DNA of 64,000 nucleotides from Dirofilaria immitis (Eukaryota > Nematoda > Chromadorea > Rhabditida > Onchocercidae): NCBI GenBank assembly GCA_024305405.1, contig JAKNDB010000087.1, positions 3,660,501-3,724,500 of the forward strand, in the 5' to 3' direction. This document shows, piece after piece, positions 12,123 to 24,417 of this stretch. The stretch's first letter is position 1. Every line of letters begins with the position of its first letter. A program made the translations under genes and the position numbers. The notes under the pieces are model-generated. The model had not been told where the DNA came from and searched no databases. It saw nothing but the letters and a program-made list of their open reading frames with translations.

Positions 12123-14719
12123 TCCTGAATTCTGAAATAGACCATGTCCTTTCTGTAGCATATATTTATAAATGATGCATGTTATCTCATCCACATATTT
12201 CACTTCATTTTTGATGAAAAAATCCGAAAAAAACACTTAAGTCAGAAAGTGCAATCAAGTAAGACAAAAATTATATCAATAAATGAAACATTATAATTGT
12301 GTTCAAAATTAATGCTAATAAATATAGCACAAAAACAACTGCAAAATCAATAATACAAAATTTTAAAGATTTCTCGAGCATTTTAGAAATTATTTAATCA
12401 AGTGTTTTTAAATAAGAAATCTGGAATAAAGTAGTAGAACTATTTGTAATTCGACGCAATAAAATCTGTTATTTTCTCATAATTTTCTGAAATGTTCCAA
12501 GCATTGTCAAGGCTGTATTTTTCTCTATTACTATTACTAAGCATTTATAGTTTAATGATTGTTAACAACCTAATTTAATTTTGAACTTCCGATTAATTAT
12601 TGTCAGGGATAATTTTTCAAAAAATAATAATAATAGATTAAATTTACATGGGCCATTATGAAGAGAAGTTAAGGGATAAAAGGATGAAGGATGAGATTAA
12701 AAATGAAGAAAATTACATATATTTGATTGGTATAAATCTTAAAGAAAATTAGGAAAAGATTATTCGATCTTTTAACTTAGAATTCTTCTAAACCTTCAAA
12801 AAAATTTTAGCAAAATTAAAGGAACAGTATCGATCTTTCAAAGCATAACAACAATAAAAGCTGATGGAAAAATATGAAAGTGGTGTAGTTAATGTATTCA
12901 TCGAAATGTCCAGCGAAGTGCAGGAATCGTCATCAAAAAGATCCACGGCGCCGATAATGACGTAGGCCAATGAAAAGTGTCAGCTAGATCTCTCATGTTT
13001 TAAATATACACTTCGGACATCGGTCATAGTCTTTTATGAATTAAACATTCGGTCGTAGTCTTTTTATGAATTAAACATTTCTTTCTATGACAATTTTCAA
13101 TCAATTCTATTAAATTATAAACCGATGTAATAAGGTATAAAAGAAAATATAATATATTTATTAATCCTTAACAAATATTTGTTAACGAATACTCTTCTGG
13201 CTCTGGTAAGATTAAAAACAGCACTGATTTATAAATATATGTTATCTTTGATAATTATTAAATAAACGTAGTCTTTATTTATCTGTGCGATAAGTGCCTA
13301 CTGTATTAACTAACGAACAGAAATCTCCCAGCAGAAGGAAAATGTGATTCACAAAGTCAGATATAAAATTAACAGTTATGGTACTGTAATGAGTGCCACA
13401 GCTCAGAAAGTATAAATTTCCCACGATTACTCACATTACACATTTTCGAACTGTATGCATCTGTGCTAAAAATAATATTATTAGCAGTAATAAATATTTA
13501 AAAAAAAGTATTCACATAAAAGAAAGGATGGAAATCTTTGAACAATAAATCTCGTACATCGTACATTATTCATCATTCTAAGGGGCTTCTTATTTTTGCC
13601 GCTATTCAGCGTTTCTTACAAGTGATATTTTCATCGAAGATTCAAGCATACTTTTTTTAACAGAAGAGAATTATTCTGTAATTTTAATAAAAAATATATT
13701 TCTTATTAATCATGGATAAATTCTTAATAATGATGGAAGTAGAAAGTAAAGTGAATTAATCATTGAGAAAGCTAATATCACGAGTAATTGCTTATTATTA
13801 ATAATAGTCTTATATTAAAAATATATAATTATTAATATTCATGAATTACGAAAAAAAAAATAAGTGCTTATCTTCTATCAAGCCATTTGATAATTATTAA
13901 ATGTAATGATTATAATTTCGATTGAATCCTTCATGAAATGGAAGCATTATTTCAGAGACTAATTTTGAAATACTTTCACTCAAAGAGTTACATTCTTAAT
14001 TGATGTAAATTTATTTCGGGAAATATTTTATTAAATTTGTATATGATTTTATGAAGTTCATCCTTCGACGAGTTCATTCCAATGAATCAGATTTCACACT
14101 TACATGTAATTAATTGCTTGTAATCGTAAAGTATGCATTATTTATCCCAACAAGATGATTATAATAGGCATTGAAAAATCTCGTCCCCATGTATAGCACA
14201 TCCTTCATCGATTCCAACGATGAGCCCAAGAATGAAAGATAAACTGGTTCAGAGTGAGATATATCACGTCGCTCAATAATTTTTCAGCGAAGAACAAATA
14301 GCACGTGAGATGGTTGCATATTGCAACATAGAAATATTCGAAGGGATGAAATAGTATTTGACAACGTGAGAAATTGCAATGGTTAGTGTGTTGATAGAAC
14401 CAAGTGATACAGGAATTTAGTGAATCAAGAAATAATTAATTTCCTATGATGAGATGGATTGAGGGTAAGAGAATAGCACAGCTCATAAAGAAGCGAGAGA
14501 GATTGATAAGATTTGCGGAACATACTAAGAGAGGATATTGTTTAGATGTTGCGGTTATACCGGTTTACACTCATTTATACTTGTCAAAGAGTTTGTCGCT
14601 GTCACTCGTTCCTCGAATGTAACATTTGGATGCTTAGTTTAGTTTATCCTTATAAGAGTTATGTAGAGACAATTGGGACCATTTTAATTTCAGTGTATAC
14701 TATGCGTCGCAACTAAACG
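12123..14719. other. intergenic region between divergent Ly-6-like and NDUFB2 genes
   Basis: It should contain promoters for both flanking genes, which are transcribed away from each other. A direct tandem duplication sits at 13021-13079. A CACGTG hexamer occurs at 14303-14308 upstream of NDUFB2. A minus-strand open stretch (12788-12970) with GC-richer codons is not assignable. No RNA gene seen. Confidence 0.4.
13021..13079 (+). repeat. tandem duplication, two ~29-30 bp copies
   Basis: Copies 13021-13049 and 13050-13079 both read CGGTCRTAGTCTTTT(T)ATGAATTAAACATT. They differ by one substitution (A/G) and one extra T. Confidence 0.8.
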
Positions 14720-15932
14720 ATGTTATTAGTACGTGTTGCTCGTTGTTCAAAAGTTTTGCGATCAATAACGAGACTTACACCTTCGCTTCATACACCTTTC
14801 ACCTTACCGTTTAATGGAGCCTATAGGACAAAGTGGTTGTCAGGAAAGGTTAGTGTTTCTGTAGAACCCATTTGATATTCGATTTTTGTGCAAATGTCTG
14901 CTAATAATTTCAAGAATAGTTATTTCTTTCAGGATGCAGTGGGTCCAGAAGTAGCCGTTGGTGCGAAAAGTGGAGCAGCCGATGACCCGATCACAAATAC
15001 GTCGGATAAGCCATATCTTGGTGAACCGGATGATCCACCGATACAGATGTACGGAAAAATTTTTTAAAAATTCTTTTTCATGATTTCGCGTTAGCTATTT
15101 CTCAATTTTATCGCAACTTATATTGTCATAATTGCCAGGTTTGCTGTCATTTTTATTATTTAATTGCGGGTCATGCTTATTTTATATAAATTGTTTTGTT
15201 AATATTGCATTTTTCTTAAAAATCTGTTGCCTCTTTCTACGGTTCTTTTATTATATAAATAAAGATAGAGCTGACATAGTGACTGTTAGCTCTATCTTTA
15301 TTAATTCACTTGTAGGTGGTATTATCGGGAAGCACCACCTCAAAATACCATGCGACTGGAAAATTTGATGATTACTTTAACAAGCGCTCTCCTTTGGGGC
15401 TGGTTCGTATATCACTTGTATTACAACTATGGTGAATTGATCGTTAGTTTCTTTTTTTTTTCGTAGAGTTTCGTATTAGGAATTATTTGAAATTTGTATC
15501 AATCTTTTCTAAAACTGTTTTCCATATATCTTGGGAAAAATTGACCGAAGATGATCGCGTAAAGGAAGTTTAATAATGTTGAATTTTTTTCATTATCCTC
15601 TTATGTTTAAAGTCGAGCTCATTTTTCTTGCTAAAAATACAGCGATTTTTTATATTAAGTTCAGTTAAGCAGTCATGATGGCGAAGAGATTGAGAAGTTC
15701 GAAATATTTAAGATGTCTAGTTTCTAAGCTTACTGAGAAAAGTTCTAAAACCTCTTAAGTTTAATATTCATCAAAGTTAAGTCTTGTTGCAAAATGTTTG
15801 CATACCATGTTATAGGGTGAGTATTATATTCCTGCTCCAGAAGAATTTTCGGATGAAGAACTTGGAATTCCACCGGACAATGCACCAGATCCAGAATATT
15901 GGGGTGATCATCCATTATCTAGAGGCATGTAA
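14720..15932 (+). CDS. NDUFB2: NADH dehydrogenase 1 beta subcomplex subunit 2, mitochondrial complex I
   Basis: Accessory subunit of the membrane arm of respiratory complex I in the mitochondrial inner membrane. Four exons with perfect phase: 14720-14848, 14933-15048, 15316-15442 and 15816-15932, giving 162 residues. Recognition rests on exon 3, with YYREAPP then one membrane segment (LMITLTSALLWGWFVYHLYY). It rests also on exon 4, where PEEFSDEELGIPPDNAPD matches the conserved W-x-DEELGIPPDD tail of the NDUFB2/AGGG family. The N-terminus is rich in R, S and T with few acids, as expected of a mitochondrial targeting peptide. It is longer than the human protein because of an extra D/P/G-rich segment in exon 2. 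A TTTCAG acceptor at 14691-14693 lies 27 bases before the ATG, suiting SL trans-splicing. The exon 2 donor is GATGTACGG; reading through it gives a stop a few codons later. Confidence 0.9.
15260..15300. repeat. perfect 13-bp inverted repeat in NDUFB2 intron 2
   Basis: TAAAGATAGAGCT (15260-15272) and AGCTCTATCTTTA (15288-15300) pair exactly around a 15-base loop. The hairpin ends 15 bases before the acceptor of exon 3 (15316). Confidence 0.8.
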
Positions 15933-17152
15933 TGAATTGTAAAATATTTTTACATATTTTACTCACATATGATTTAAGATTCTCTTTGAAAATTTCACCT
16001 TAAATTTAACTTAGCTTTTTAAGCATAGTCAATTCGACTTTTCTTGTTGCAGAATCATTAAACCATTGCTTTTTATTGAGTAAAATTTATCTTTGTTTTG
16101 TGTTACACTCTTAAAAGTCTCTCAAAGTTGTATGCCTATTCACTGGTATCTTCTAGATTTATAAAAATTCTGTTGTATTTTTCGAATAGGCTGGGATTGA
16201 CTGGTAATCTTCAAACTTATTTCCTGCTTTGGAGTCAAAAATTAAATTTAAGTACATTATCGATTCAAATTTGAATATAATATCAATTTAAATTATAGTT
16301 AAGTGAATTTTACGCTATGGATTAATAATCCTTTAGTTAATCGGTTATCAACCAGTTGATTAATTGATTATATCGGTTTCAAACTGCATCACTTTCACGA
16401 CAAATCGTTTGAGACAACTTTTAATTGATTGATAGGTAGTAAAGCGCTTAAATAATCAATTGGCCTGAAATAATGGATTCGATTACTATTGTATTTTTGG
16501 TATTTGCGTTCGATATGGGAAAAGATATTTAATTGTAAGACACACGCTTTAGCTACTTCAGTATTACATCTTTTAAATCATTTTCCAGTTAAATTAATTA
16601 CATTAAAAAAATGAGTAAACCTTGACATCTCACTGGAGACACGATCACTTGTTCATGAAAAAATAATGCCCATGACCAGAGTAGCATTCGATTTTGGTTG
16701 ATTTATGCCTTCATCTGTTTTTCTCTCCATTATGTTTTTATCTCAGCTCTTGATTTATTGTTTGTTGGAAAAATTTATCAAATATTACAAATACATGACC
16801 CTTATATCATGTATGCAAATTTCAAATCTAAGCGCCCATTTCTCTGCGAACGAACCGACAAAAGTTCTAAATCACCAGCAAGGACAAATAACCGCTTGTT
16901 TTGAACATCGAATATGTATTAATAAAATGTTAATCTTTATGATACTAAATTACATTTGATTTTAAGTTATGAAGTTTGTGAGTCGAAAACAATTAATAAA
17001 TTCGAAATGTATATTATTCAGCAAATTTCTCGATCACATTATGATGCTTTTTATCGTTTTATGCAGGTGAATCAGCGTTACTAGAAGCAAAAATTTGCCT
17101 TATAAATGAAAAAAGAATAATATTGTTAATTTTCGATGATTAATATTTTTAG
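15933..17152. other. intergenic AT-rich sequence downstream of NDUFB2
   Basis: 3' UTR of NDUFB2 near 15933, then sequence without a recognisable gene. Two overlapping plus-strand frames (16698-16959) are open but show no family signature. Confidence 0.35.
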
Positions 17153-17246
17153 TTTCAAATTGCAACTCCAAAGTCCTTAGTAAGAAAAGAGATCGTGTTA
17201 CGATGCGTGATAGGATTGACGCTTGGGCAGTTCATCGTATTAAATG
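17153..17246 (+). CDS. unidentified exon-like segment, two frames open
   Basis: A 94-base segment bounded by ATTTTTAG and AAATG|GTAAAC. One frame is basic and contains KKRDRVTMRDRIDAWAVHRI. The other is hydrophobic and contains KEIVLRCVIGLTLGQFIVLN, like a short membrane segment. A candidate next exon begins after TTTTGCAG at 18115. Joined to the first frame it gives a TGA at the junction; joined to the second it gives a stop five codons later. The protein is not recognised. This may be a real exon of an unresolved gene or a chance open stretch. Confidence 0.3.
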
Positions 17247-20200
17247 GTAAACAAGTTTCTTTTCATTTATCGCTCTTTTTCTAATGTAATGTTATCAATT
17301 GCAAATTTCCGCGTTATTGATGATGAAATGAGGATATGTAAAAATATTCCGAAAGATTTCAGCTTCAGTAGAGGGTATATTTCAATGTCTAATTTTGAAG
17401 GCGTTATCTATTTATATTCCATTTGTGAATGGCATTGAAATAACTTTAGCCACATTCATGACATCTCATTTCATTATTACGAGTTTCAACCTTTTTTTAT
17501 TTTCAACTTCTTTATCTGTGGCTAACTGAAGAGGAAAAAATTACCACCAGAAAGTACTATCATTATCATTATTGTGTATCATCTCTATCTCTCTCTCTCT
17601 CCTCTCCTTACTTGATACAAATTGAATCCCCATCATTTTACGAATTGAATTCGCATCAAAAAGAGAAGAGAAATGGAATAACAATCTGTTTTGTATCATC
17701 AGTTATAGTGTTCATTTAATTGTACTACGTTTTCCTTATACTGATTATTCCCTATACGTGATATAGAAGACGGAAGAAATTTAGTTTAGATTTTCAGATT
17801 AAATATTAGTGAAAACAATAATTACCAGTTAGTCAGCAAGAACTTATCAGTTTTCTCCTTTGCAACAACACATCGGAAAAAATGTTTCAAATTATTTATT
17901 AATTGGTCAAATGATGCCTAAAAAGCAACTTTCATGAACAATTATTCTTTTTATGCACATCAATTATTTAAATTATTATCTTTTAGTAATTAGGATTTGC
18001 ACTTTTTCCCGGCATTTATTGATGATTTTGATGAAATAAATAACTTTATTAGAATTAATCTTTTTCGATCATTTTTTCACTCCTCAGTGTAGCGATTTTG
18101 ATTTTGCAGATATCAGTTATCCTTAGCTCCAAAGATAACTGGAGATCTAATCAAGTTGTTCCAACTTTCTCTATTCTCATGTACAAATACATATCATGGT
18201 TTTTGTCCTAATTCCAAACATTTTGCAGAACCATAATGATTTATTTATCAGGACTTACCCAATAACGAACTTTTTTTCATTCTAAATAGTTTCAATCTCT
18301 TCGTACTTTTTTCTCTTCCATTCAAGAAGAAGAAAAGTTTCAATGTTTAACAGATAATCATTCACTGTTCTGTGATATATCAGTTTCCATTTAATATTAC
18401 GAGACATAATTAGATGAGTAATTTTGTATGCTCCTATTACATTATTCCTATACTAATCTTTATGACATATTTATAGTGATATTGGCTCATACGGAAGTTT
18501 CCATTGTTTTTGAACAATTCTTCATTTATGCGGCAAATGAAAATCCTAAAATTTGAAAACAAAAAATAGAGATTTTAATGCTTTCGTAAAATATTTTTTC
18601 TTATGCCTACAATATTTCGATTTTGCAGTTGCGGCAAATGCGGTAAATGTCTAATTTATGACATCGTCTAATTTATGATTTTTCAGTTGCTTTTTTAAAA
18701 TGAAATTATCTTAGATAAAATGTATCAAATTCTTCGATGCCATAAATTATACAGACTTGATTGGCATTTTTCTAACTTTCATCATGAACCATTCTATTTC
18801 TAAATTGATCCATTACAAAATCAACTTTGTGATATCATCAATCTCAGTCATAACGAGAAATAATGGTAATATAAAGCGACTATCATTTGAATTTCCTGAA
18901 TATTCAAGATGTAATTACATCTTTTTTAATGTAATCAAAATTTCTTGCCATCAATAATTTTTCAACATATGCTTTCATCGACTGCCTTATGCAGATCGTA
19001 ATGATGACAGCCATGTTGAATGAAATTCTTATCATTGAATGCGGAATATCTCGAGCATCTATATGCTTATCATCTAAATGATATGATATTACTCTTTTGG
19101 AACGGGAAATATGCACTGCATGCATAGAAATTAATAAGCAGTATTTCATTGTGAGTAAAAAAGCCTGTGAGAATTTTCCGATGTTTCGATTCACTTAGTT
19201 TTTCTATTGGATGTAATGGAAGTCTTGGGGCAAAAAATCTATCGAAGCAGAAAAGAAAAAAATACTTTTGATTGGGTAAGAATCTCAAAAGATCAAGTGT
19301 TAAATTCATAGAGAACTCACCTGCAAATCAGTGAAAAAAAACCCTCGTGACATGTATTATTCGCAAACTGAAATTCTTCTGCAATAATGTGATTCATAGA
19401 ATTCAGCTACTGTGGATGCCATGTAAAGAATTCTTGAATATGAAATCCTCACAGGCTTTTTTACTCACAATGAATATAAAATTAAAAATGATATAAATTA
19501 ATATAAATTAATTTGTTTGACTATTTAACTTTTTCATTTTAATGAAAATTTGAAACTTACTTTGAATTATTCTAGATGGATTCAAACACTCTACAGCTAT
19601 TGACCAACAAACATATTCTCTGAAATTTATACATCAAAACAACTCCAGGAATCTCTATAATAGTATATATATGCATAATAGTATATATATTCCATTACGA
19701 TGATCTCTATCATTCATTTACCAGCATTACTATTTTATTCAATGAAAAATTTATTCCGATAATATGTCAATAAATTTTATGAATAATTAAAATTATTATA
19801 ACAAATCGGAATATGAAGGAAAATTCATTTCGATGTGGAATAGGTTTGCTCTTTCATGTCATACACATTTGCATGAATATAATCAATTGCGGATTTCGAA
19901 AAGATCGACAGGAAAGCTTCATTAATAATTCAGAATGAAATATCTTCAATGAAGTGAAAAGCAGATTTAAAAATGTAATAATTAGTGCAGAATGAATACT
20001 GAAAAATAAAATGATATAATGATTTTCAAAACACCGATATCGATTTTAATAATTTTGAATTAGTATAAATATATTTGAGATTTTTCAAAGCGATAAATTA
20101 TTCTTCGGATACTACTCAAACAATTATCATTTGTATTCTCGCGAGGCCGGTTTCACAAATCCAGCAAATGAAAATCTTTTATTTATCATTGCATGATTAT

Positions 20201-23200
20201 TTTGAACAATCAGTTCGTTTTCTCGTTTGGTTGTTACTTATGTATTCGTTTGATTCTACATCAATTTAGTGATACTTCCAAAACTTAAAATTTTCCAGTG
20301 TATCTTTTTAAGAATAAGGACGTAGAAAGATGTCGAGAAACACCTGTAGGTGATTGATCTTTCAAAGTATTATAACTATCATCCTGCTTCCTGATTAAAT
20401 TTGTTAACGAAATTTTGATATTTTTCTATGCCTAGTCGCTTATTTTTTGAACTGAGCAGTTAATTTAATTGAATCAATCAATAAGCGAAGATCATTTCAT
20501 AAAACAATATTGATTTTTTACTGCGTTTGACAATATTAAAAATATCCTGTCCCATCGATTATAGAAGATCGTATAGTTTCTTCATCCTATTTAGGTTTTT
20601 CTTTTCAAGATACTTTTATCGATGAAGTTGTGATTCAAAATAATTGCTATTATTTCTTATATTTGACTCATTAAGTTCTCATAATGTTTTACCTAAATAT
20701 TATTATATATCAAACATTCATAGAAGTATTATTATTACAAAAAAATTTCCATTCTGATGTAAACACTTAGAGTTACAACATTCTAAGATTTGGTTTGTTT
20801 GAAATAACGCTAATATTAGTCCATTCTTTTCTAAGATGAAATCTTGTATTCGAGAAATTAATTAAAAAGTGAATTCTAATAATGATATGTTTTGAAATGC
20901 TGGGAATAACAGGTTTCATTCTTTCAGTACTGCACCTATAAACAATATCAAATTAGAAGGGAAATACTTGTTACGATAAACGACTGTTTCGAGAACTTAA
21001 TTCATCAGTGATAAAGTCCTGCTACTATAATTGTTATTATTGCTATTATTTACACCATCGATAAGTTGCCGTTATACTCATTTACAACCTAAAACAATTG
21101 TTGGACACTTCAAAATATAGTTGTATTCCTGGTCATCTACTATATTTCATTCCCGATTGTCGCCATTTTTCTTACTGTCTTCAGTGGTAGGTATTGGCTT
21201 ATGGAAAATTTGAGAGAATAAATTGTAATTATGAATAGAAATTTTCATAAAATATCAAAAATTCTTATGGATATTCGAATATTGATACTATTTGGAGAGG
21301 TTCTTTGATAAATGATATTATTGGAAAAGAGAAAGGAATGATTTGGAATTTTTATGAATCCTATTTTTCCAAAATAAAATTTCAATCAAAAATGTAGCAG
21401 CGAGAATGAAACCAGTAATTTAGTATATCATCATCATCCCGTGATTCATTTACCTAATTTCATTTTTTTTCAATTTTTCTATGCTTTATGACCATGTTGA
21501 AGCGATGAATACTTTCCAGATGGATCACTGATATTATGTTTCTAAATGAATATTATCCCGAGATATGAAATTATTCTATGGAAGCATTCAATTATCATTT
21601 CACCATCTTATGTGTCATTATTATTACAATTGTAGGCTTCCTGCGCATAAATTCAATAAACATCCAAGATTTGAGTATGAAATGGTTTTGTCTAATCGAT
21701 TTGTATAGTCGACTGATATCGATTAAATAATAATTATCTATGAAGACACCTGAGGCATAAAATTGAAGATTAAATAGATTAAAATCCTTTTATCGAATTA
21801 AAATTTCATATCTTTCAAGTTTAGCTTTTCATTTAGAAAAACTAACTATTACAAAGAGCAGAGAAAAATTTACAATTTTTTAGAATATCTGTTAAAGGAA
21901 TCATATAATGCGTATAACTCACTAATTCATTTCTTTAATATTTCATGTAAATCATGGAATGTCTTTTGTATTCTGATGTCGTAATAATATTGATAGTATA
22001 ACACCGATTACAAAATTTTTTTTTTTCTGTTCTTTTTCAAGTACAAAACGAAATGGAGGAAGGATAAATAAGAATTGAAAGATGAGCAAAAAAACATTGT
22101 AAGAAATAAATTTATGAAAGGTCAGCAATTGACATCAATCAGAAAAAATCAAGAATTTTCTGAAGAATGCGAATCATATAAATATGTTATAATTATGCTA
22201 CTTCTAATTAAGCATATATTTATTGTAGTTTAAATATCAAATTCATTATTAGGTTTTGTTTATGAAAATTTAAATCTATTTGAAAAAATAAAAAAATGAA
22301 GCATTTCTAGTAGCTTAGCCCAATTAAAATTAAGTCGACTCATAGCTAACAATAAGTTATTAACAGAGGCGTGAAAAACGAATCTCAAATATAATGTTCA
22401 ATAATTTCGAAGAAACATTTTAATTTGATATATTTTATTCTGATGCGTATATGAAATCAAATTAATTACTGTTGCATATTTATCTTTTATAAAAATGAAG
22501 ATAAATTTTCAGTCTTAATTCAGGTAATTGGACTTTTCGATACAATAATTCGTAAAGTTATTGGATTCAGGATCAATGCAATACAAATCGAGATTTATGA
22601 TAACATAAAATATTATTTTAAAGTAGGAATTTAGGACTTTTATTTCAGTCGCATAGCATTTCGAGATATCAGTGAAAAACGAAAAAGGAATCAATTAGTA
22701 AATTTCATCCATCATTCATCAAATTGCTGGTCTATCAAACCAGTTTCTCGCTTTTAATTCGCTGAAAAAGAGCTGTTTGAAGCATTGGACATAAATATTG
22801 ACAGGAAAAATTAGCTTCATGTAATGAAGAATAACATCGGTAATTTCACAAAAACAGCTGCTTCATCATTCCTTCTAAAATTTCTTCTTTTCCTTCTCTC
22901 TTTTCTCTCTCAGATATATGACTTCAAATACTTCATCAAGCAATATTTACTTGTTTTACAAATCTGATTTCTCCACTGTCTTCCTGATTGTATATACAAA
23001 TGTAGTTTCTTTTTTTTTTGTTGAAATTATATAGCCGTCTCCTCTTAAGATAGATTTTGCTTAAAAATATTTTAAAAAGTTATACGAATAATAAAAGCGT
23101 ATAGTTTAAATTTCTATTGTTATCTTTTTCATTCATTAATTTTCAAAATTTTTTATTTAGGATTTGATTATAATTTAATATGCAGGGCAATACGAGAAGT

Positions 23201-24417
23201 GAGATGAATGTCGCAATGTCAAAGGTTAGTTATATGATAATTCATTTATATAAAATAACTAATTTCGCCATATTCATAATTGTAAAACGCTCGTTTTGTA
23301 AATAAATAAAGCATTTTCCACAGAAAATTATTTCGATTTTCGATCTTCGATCTTTTGTAAAACATTGTTTATTTCATTTCGAACATCCTAATTTATACAT
23401 TGTTAAAAAAAAAAAAAAATAGTACAAAAATTTTCTCTCAACTATTGCAAAAGAAATGAAAATCGTAAAATTTTTGATTAGTTAAAACAATTTTTTCATG
23501 GTTACACTCAAAATTCTCTAAAAAAGGTAATATAACTTTAAAAATAACTTTGTCCGATTTTAAATCTCAACAAACTGACAGCAAATTGATCAGTTCTCAT
23601 CTTGATATCTGCAAGCGAGAAATAGCTATCATATCAACTTGTTTATTTCTCTTCGTTAAACCTTTCTTATCAAATTTACGAAGGATTTCAATGACCATTC
23701 TTTCAAACAATGCTGCGGTCGCATCTAAGTGCTTGATGGGATTTGATTCATCCCTCTTATTCTTATTTTGAAAATATCCAACAATAAATTATTTTATGCA
23801 AATCCTTTCTGCCGCCATTCATTGCTGAATGTTTATTAATCTGGATAAATTATTACTTGTTGACATATTTATTTTGTTTGTTTACTTATTGCAGTTTTAA
23901 ACTATCGCTCTATAATATTACAATTGACGATTTTGGATTAGCTAAAGGCTAAATATTCCATAACAAGAGAGATATAAATTTTACATGGGAACATTAGCAA
24001 CACTTATATTTTTCCATACGACAAGATTATTATTCTAAAAGGAAAGCATAATTAAGAAAAGGGAAACGAACAGATGGATTCGGATGTCTGGTCTGTTCAT
24101 TAGAGATGTAAATAAAGACATCAAGAGTAAAAAATAGTTTCAGGAAATTTATTGGCAAGCAAAGCCTTATCATTTAAATTTAGCAAATATTATTTTAAAT
24201 ATGTTTGATTCGGCAATCACTTAAAATATATTATGTCGTATGTGATATCTTCTGTTATCGATAAAAATATTTACAATTTATTTTTGTTATAGAAAAGAAA
24301 TAAAATATAAATTCCTACTTGAATACAGATTATTATTTCATATTTTTACTTACGCCTTTTTATGACTTTATTATTATCAATCAGTCGCACGTGAGAATAA
24401 AATTCTACTGTGTAGGA
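17247..24417. other. long AT-rich region with no confident gene
   Basis: No conserved exon recognised over about 7 kb. Minor items: a CT microsatellite (about 17580-17600), a 27-bp inverted repeat pair (19145-19171 and 19448-19474), and a 36-base exon-like piece between GCAG and GTTAG (about 23185-23225, plus strand) without partner exons. A promoter for the ARD-like gene is expected near the right end. Confidence 0.35.
19145..19474. repeat. 27-bp perfect inverted repeat pair, 276 bp apart
   Basis: The arm at 19145-19171 starts TTCATTGTGAGTAAAAAAGC; its exact reverse complement lies at 19448-19474. The enclosed sequence has no open frame of note. It could be a small non-autonomous element or a remnant of one. 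Confidence 0.7.

Noticed and set aside
18904..19309. Overlapping minus-strand frames of 79-96 codons near the 27-bp inverted repeat as a transposase
   Set aside because: No catalytic motif or homology; the frames are short, overlap each other and are low in coding character.
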